Positions 59,651 through 64,000 of a stretch of 64,000 nt of DNA are shown piece after piece. The notes beneath the pieces are model-generated. The model did no database searches. It had not been told where the DNA came from and was given only the letters and a program-made list of their open reading frames with translations. The stretch comes from Rhodamnia argentea (Eukaryota; Streptophyta; Magnoliopsida; Myrtales; Myrtaceae), in contig NC_063150.1 in NCBI RefSeq assembly GCF_020921035.1, forward strand, positions 8,370,001 through 8,434,000, read 5' to 3'. The first letter of the stretch is position 1; every line of letters starts with the position of its first letter. A program made the translations under genes and the position numbers.

Positions 59651-60383
59651 AGCAAGAAGGTCATCACTGTTACTCGTGCTTTCGATTTTTCTGTTAGGAC
59701 AGACATCATCGATGAATGTGCTCTACTACATGTTCCATCTTAGGTAACTTTGGAAGTGGGATTGGGATTAAGAATCTTGCAGCAAGCTTCTGTAAAAACT
59801 CTAGAACATAAAGATCAAAGGATCATGGTTGTGTCTTGCTGATGGATTCTCGATTGCTCTCTGTTTTTCTTACTGATTCCAGCCACAACCGCATGTTCTT
59901 AAATTCAAGGGGTGTAAGAAACTTCTTGCATGTACTGTTTAAGTCACATTATTTCTAATCAAGGTAACTTTTTCGTTTTTTGGGCTGTGTAAGCGAGAGA
60001 TCTCATTCATAAGTTTAAAGTCCTAAGACTATTTCTAAAGTATTAACAGTTATACCAATTTCCAGCTCCTATGTTGTTCATACCTCAACATGTTGAGGTA
60101 AAACAACACTGCTGCCAACATGAATTCAGCTTCGTGAATCTTCAAGTTCCTGGCAGCCTATGTGCGATAAATTGCAGATCGCCAAGCAGCTTTGAAAACG
60201 ATAGATGAAAGATATTTTCCTTTCACACGCCAAGACAACCACTGCAACTCGGAATTCCTGCGATGAGCAACCCTTTGCACTCCACATCTGGTATAGATCG
60301 GTGCCATATTTCCTCATCAAGTACATGTTCCAAAGAATAAATGATTCCTAGTCTCTAGGAGAAGGAATCTCAGGCAATGGTTA
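59651..60383. other. NET1 3' flank and intergenic
   Basis: No gene recognised. A 66-codon minus-strand frame at 60126-60326 has no known domain. Confidence 0.4.
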
Positions 60384-60422
60384 TGCCACGTGGCAGGGAT
60401 TTACGTAGCGTGATAAGCCAAT
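60384..60422. promoter_or_regulatory. G-box, I-box and CCAAT cluster
   Basis: TGCCACGTGGCA (60384-60395) is a perfect 12-base palindrome around a G-box. It is followed by GATAAG (60412-60417) and directly by CCAAT (60418-60422). This combination is typical of light-regulated promoters of photosynthesis genes. No photosynthesis gene is recognisable next to it; an 81-codon open frame at 60511-60756 on plus (GTG start) has no known domain. Confidence 0.4.
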
Positions 60423-61295
60423 CAAAAGTGAGTGATCTCAAATTTTAAGCGTCACATAAGATGAGATGCATGGAGTGCAGGCCGTCAAATAGATACATTT
60501 CCAAGTCTCTGTGGCAAGCGCATCAAAACGCAAAATTGGTATCAACCGAGTTGAGCCATCTAGCCATTCTATCCTCTCTGGAGAGCCCATTCAACGAAAT
60601 GACTTTTTGCCGTGTAACTTCACTGGCCCTGAGTACTTAAAGACACTTCATGCGCTGCCAACAGAGAATTTGCTGGCAGTAGCCAACCAGATCGTCCTAT
60701 GCTTTGTTTCTCCCGACGGCCTTGTATGGAGACCGAGAAATCTGATCCCACTGTAGTACACAATTCAAACACCATTTTCTATTACATTAGCCAATTAAGC
60801 ATAAAATATTAGGGGGAAAATACCGGATAGCAAAAACAAACATAGGCCAGACATATAATCTTGTTGACCGAAATGGGGTAGCTATTACACGGTGCCACTA
60901 ATTGACCCCAAAGGCAATGCAGGTAAAATGATCATCACTACTATTCACGCATCTGCATTTGCGCATGCTGTAAAAGTTTATTCAAGTTAGCACCAGTCAG
61001 TGTCGTTGCCTCGGTAAAATGTCATCATGGGACAGAAAAAAGGGTTTTAAGTAATCTATACAGTAAGGCTATCTGTTCGTTTTCAGATGATAAAACTGAT
61101 TTGTGATTAGGCTCATAATGTACAGAGCACCTGCAAAAAGATGGTGAACTAAGAGTGCAGACTCTTTTAGTCCAACACCTCTTAGTCTCCACACCGAAAA
61201 ACAAAACTGAATCTGCACATAAGGAAGGTCGGTTGAACTGAAAAGTTAGGGGAAAACTGTTCATAATAATTGCGTATACATGAAGAGACTCTTTA
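60423..61295. other. intergenic and ALP1-like 3' UTR
   Basis: Contains the unidentified 60511-60756 frame and, from about 61000, presumed 3' UTR of the minus-strand gene. Confidence 0.4.
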
Positions 61296-62353
61296 CTATG
61301 ATGGAACACTCTCTTGTTGGCGCTGCAGGTTTTTAGCAAGGGTTTCCCTCAATGCACTCCCCAGTGGATCAACTTGCTTGCAACCCTGTTCTACATAGCC
61401 AAAATCATGGTGACCGGGCAAAGCAACATCTGAATGCAACTTATCCCCACTGTCGAGAATGATATTGTGGAGTAAACAACAAACTAATATTATGCTAGGT
61501 AGCTTCTGTTTGTCAGGCCTCCACATGACTTTGCTGAGGATTCTCCAACTTCCCTTTAACTGTGAGAATGCCTTCACAGCGAGTGATCTCGCAGATTCAT
61601 GCATGGCATTAAAATCAGACATGGAATCTGAAAATCCACTTACGTCACTTTCGTAAGGAGTTATAAGCCATGGAAGGAGAGGGTATGAAGCGCCACCGAC
61701 TATGTATTCCCTGGCCTCGTATCCCTCGATCAAAGTCTTTGTATTTCCGTTCAATCGTTTTCCACATTCACAGAGTTTGAAAAATCCAGAGAACTTCAGA
61801 AGTCTGGACCCTGTCATTCCTCCAGGTAAACCTGTAACAATATCAAGAAACCTCAACTCGTTGTCCACGATTCCCTGCAATAACATGCTATAGTTATTAG
61901 CCGGGTCACACCAATCATCTGAAGTTTGCACAGCCGGAAGGGTCATGATGATGTGTGTCGCATCAATGGCCCCGCAACAGTTGGGCAATCCACAAAATGC
62001 CTCAAATCTGGCCTTTATTTTATCCATCCTAGAGGTGTCTGGCCACTTAAGATGGTGTCTGCCCCGTTCTTCCAGTGCTTCAATAAACCTCCAGGTCACC
62101 TGAGAGACTGTTGACTGTCCGACTCCAAAGGCAGCTCCAACGGAAACTTGGGATTCCCCAGACGCTAGCCTTCTTAGGGCAATTGCCACTTGCTTTTCCA
62201 CACTAAGTAACCTCCCTTCGATATTGATGAGTCCTGAAGGCGGTCTAGAAATAAGGTCTTCTCTCACAAGGGAACAAATATAGGCGAAAGTCTCCTTTGA
62301 CACCCGGAAGTAATGCTTGAATCCTTCCGCCTCATCCTCTGGTACAACAGAAC
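61296..62353 (-). CDS. ALP1-like protein, domesticated PIF/Harbinger transposase (3' exon)
   Basis: The minus-strand exon encodes about 352 residues to the TGA at its left end. Seen: a helix-turn-helix-like block (ALRRLASGESQVSVGAAFGV, GQSTVSQVTWRFIEAL), then LPNCCGAIDATHI carrying the first catalytic Asp position of the Harbinger DDE fold, ANNYSMLLQGIVDNELRFLD, and PSIILVCCLLHNII. The second Asp motif (normally PGSxND) reads PGGMTGSRLL, and the usual Glu before FxxLKxRWR is Lys (VKAFSQLKGSWRIL), so catalysis is very unlikely. This matches plant ALP1-type proteins (relatives of Arabidopsis At3g55350), exapted transposases; ALP1 itself associates with Polycomb PRC2. No in-frame ATG precedes the domain, and an acceptor (ttttag) ends at 62354, so an upstream exon is needed. 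A candidate, phase-compatible, ends at 62618 (RRKRSGEDSE). True N-terminus unresolved. Confidence 0.85.
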
Positions 62354-64000
62354 CTAAAAGTAGAGCCACACCTTTAAGATGGACTAACAATTACAAGTTT
62401 ACAACTACCACAGAAACTCAATGCACTTAGAATCAAAACTCATGGAAACTATTCTCCTTCCTCTTTTAAGACGAGTTAGTCAAGAGAAAGTTCTTCTAAA
62501 GGGCAGACACTAATCCTCCCACGATGGTCAAGAAACACATAAATTGTCAATTAGATGAAGGACATGTTCAATGCATGGAACTATATAATTCATGATGGAC
62601 AACATAGCAGCGCCTACCCTCAGAGTCTTCACCGCTTCTCTTTCTCCGAATTAACCAATTACATGCACTTTTAATTGACACATTGCAACTGCTAGTCCAA
62701 TGGAGATGCAATGTAGTATGCCTACCAAACTCCGCAGCTCCTTAAAGGAACTAGTGGTTGACAAGAAACTACTGCTGCTTTAAAAGATTACTGATAGCAA
62801 AATTTTCTTCGCAAGGTATCTTATGAGGGAAAACTGAAGCAATGTAGTTTAGATGGGCAAAAATCTTAAAATGAACAAATACTGACACTTAAGGTCTCAA
62901 AAAGGATCTCTCTCTGACACTGGGCTTTAGAGAAGATTAGGAAAGAAAATACCCAGGATAAGTAGATCCTTGTACAAAAAGGATCTAAATACTGACACTT
63001 CGAAAATACTGCAATGAAGCTCAAAAGGAATGTAAATACCGACACCTAAGGATCTCTCTCTCTCATGTGCATGCATGAGGTAGAGTCAGCCACATCAATT
63101 TCCCCTGGACCACTGCTCTCATTCATGTTACGCCACAAACAAACACAGTCCTATCTGGTGCTATACAAATTGAATTGTCGAGATGAAGGACTGGTACATC
63201 TATTAATCATAAGAACCCTTCGCCTGTTACTAGCCTTGAATCAAATGTAGTCTGTGGACACTAAAATTAGTGCCAATGCAAAGTCAAGGGTTCAATATCA
63301 TGTGACCTAGAAAAAATAAACAAGAAATCACCCAATTTTTCTTTTAATAAAAATGTTAACCTTGAACAGGATGCAAGTGATAAAATCCCTCTAACAGATC
63401 CATCTCCAGAAAACAAACTCACAAAAATCCGTTCATAGACTCAACATTCAACTACATGATCTGACAAAACCAATCACTATTCAATTTTATGCATCATCCA
63501 CATTTAACATCAATCTCATAATCTTCTATGAAACCCGCGTCTATGTATGGGAGGTTAATTGGTTTTCCGCATAAATCACACAACAGTAAAGTGACATGCT
63601 TGACTGCGGTCCAGCCACCAGATGGTATTTGGAGTCACCATCAGCATTATCTTGCAGACTGAGGAATACTCTACACTCAAGTTTCAATTAATCCTAAGAT
63701 GGGATGCAACATGTGCAGAAAGTGCAGGCATGTGTACATGCTATTTCTCTTCTCAAAGGTGGGATGTGCAGTGCTGAACTTAGGAAAGGGTAAGCTCTTC
63801 CAAATGGGCCAACTTTTGGATATTGAAAATGTGCTGGAAGATAATCTCTCTTCCCTCCACTAGCTTCTTTCTAGAGCTTCTGCATGATGCGATCCTAACT
63901 TTTGCTTACTTTAAAAGTTGCACCCAGCAAATTAACCAATAGGCTCCCACCTAATCCATCCATATGGCCCATCGCACAGTAAGAATTTCTACAAACTAAA
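62354..64000. other. ALP1-like upstream region, 5' exon(s) unresolved
   Basis: Apart from the candidate exon ending at 62618, no coding exon is clear. Repeated phrases such as 'aaggatct..aaatactgacactt' and 'aggatctctctct' recur between 62880 and 63062, a small local duplication. Confidence 0.4.

Overview
The window is nuclear DNA of a flowering plant, almost certainly a eudicot. Genes have many exons with GT-AG introns. The proteins are typical of plants: GPI-anchored lipid-transfer protein, NETWORKED 1, CRM-domain splicing factor, STN1, MCC alpha subunit, TIR-type NBS-LRR. The spaces between genes are AT-rich and full of small inverted-repeat transposons. Myrtales (Eucalyptus-like) is my best guess, from general resemblance only.

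Layout. 1-4 kb: a tandem pair of decayed DUF26 (ginkbilobin-2-like) secretory-protein genes with duplicated leaders. 4.1-6.2 kb: an intact LTPG gene, four exons, plus strand. 6.2-10.2 kb: transposon arms, no gene. 10.3-11.5 kb: two small cysteine-rich secreted proteins, convergent (Ole e 6-like, plus; defensin-like, minus). 12.6-19.4 kb: a six-exon minus-strand gene for a chloroplast-targeted Rossmann protein of the DprA/LOG type; its introns carry a MITE and a LINE remnant. 19.6-24.4 kb: a cluster of TIR elements, three with readable target-site duplications. 24.6-26.7 kb: two more decayed DUF26 genes, minus. 28.2-30.2 kb: a five-exon organellar splicing factor with two CRM domains, plus. 31.6-31.9 kb: a possible fifth DUF26 relic. 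32.2-32.7 kb: intronless STN1, minus. 33.6-40.3 kb: MCCA, 16 exons, minus. 41.0-45.5 kb: a wrecked TIR-NBS-LRR gene, minus, split by a 2.6 kb Harbinger-like insertion. 46-52.6 kb: repeats, unidentified ORF remnants and a tandem duplication. 52.9-59.7 kb: NETWORKED 1, plus. 60.4 kb: an orphan light-type promoter module. 61.3-62.4 kb: a Harbinger-transposase-derived ALP1-like gene, minus, whose 5' part is unresolved.

The housekeeping genes do not form a pathway. They serve telomere capping (STN1), leucine catabolism in mitochondria (MCCA), organelle intron splicing (CRM protein) and actin-membrane linkage (NET1). Two themes stand out. First, short cysteine-rich secreted proteins (LTPG, Ole e 6-like, defensin-like, DUF26) and a resistance gene are concentrated here, with nearly all DUF26 and NBS-LRR copies dead. 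Second, Harbinger-type short elements with TTA/TAA duplications share the window with a domesticated Harbinger transposase whose catalytic residues look lost. Several otherwise different TIR families also carry a similar GC-rich core, which is the most unusual structural signal I see. I found no tRNA, rRNA or CRISPR array. All exon boundaries were read by eye from splice signals and reading-frame continuity.
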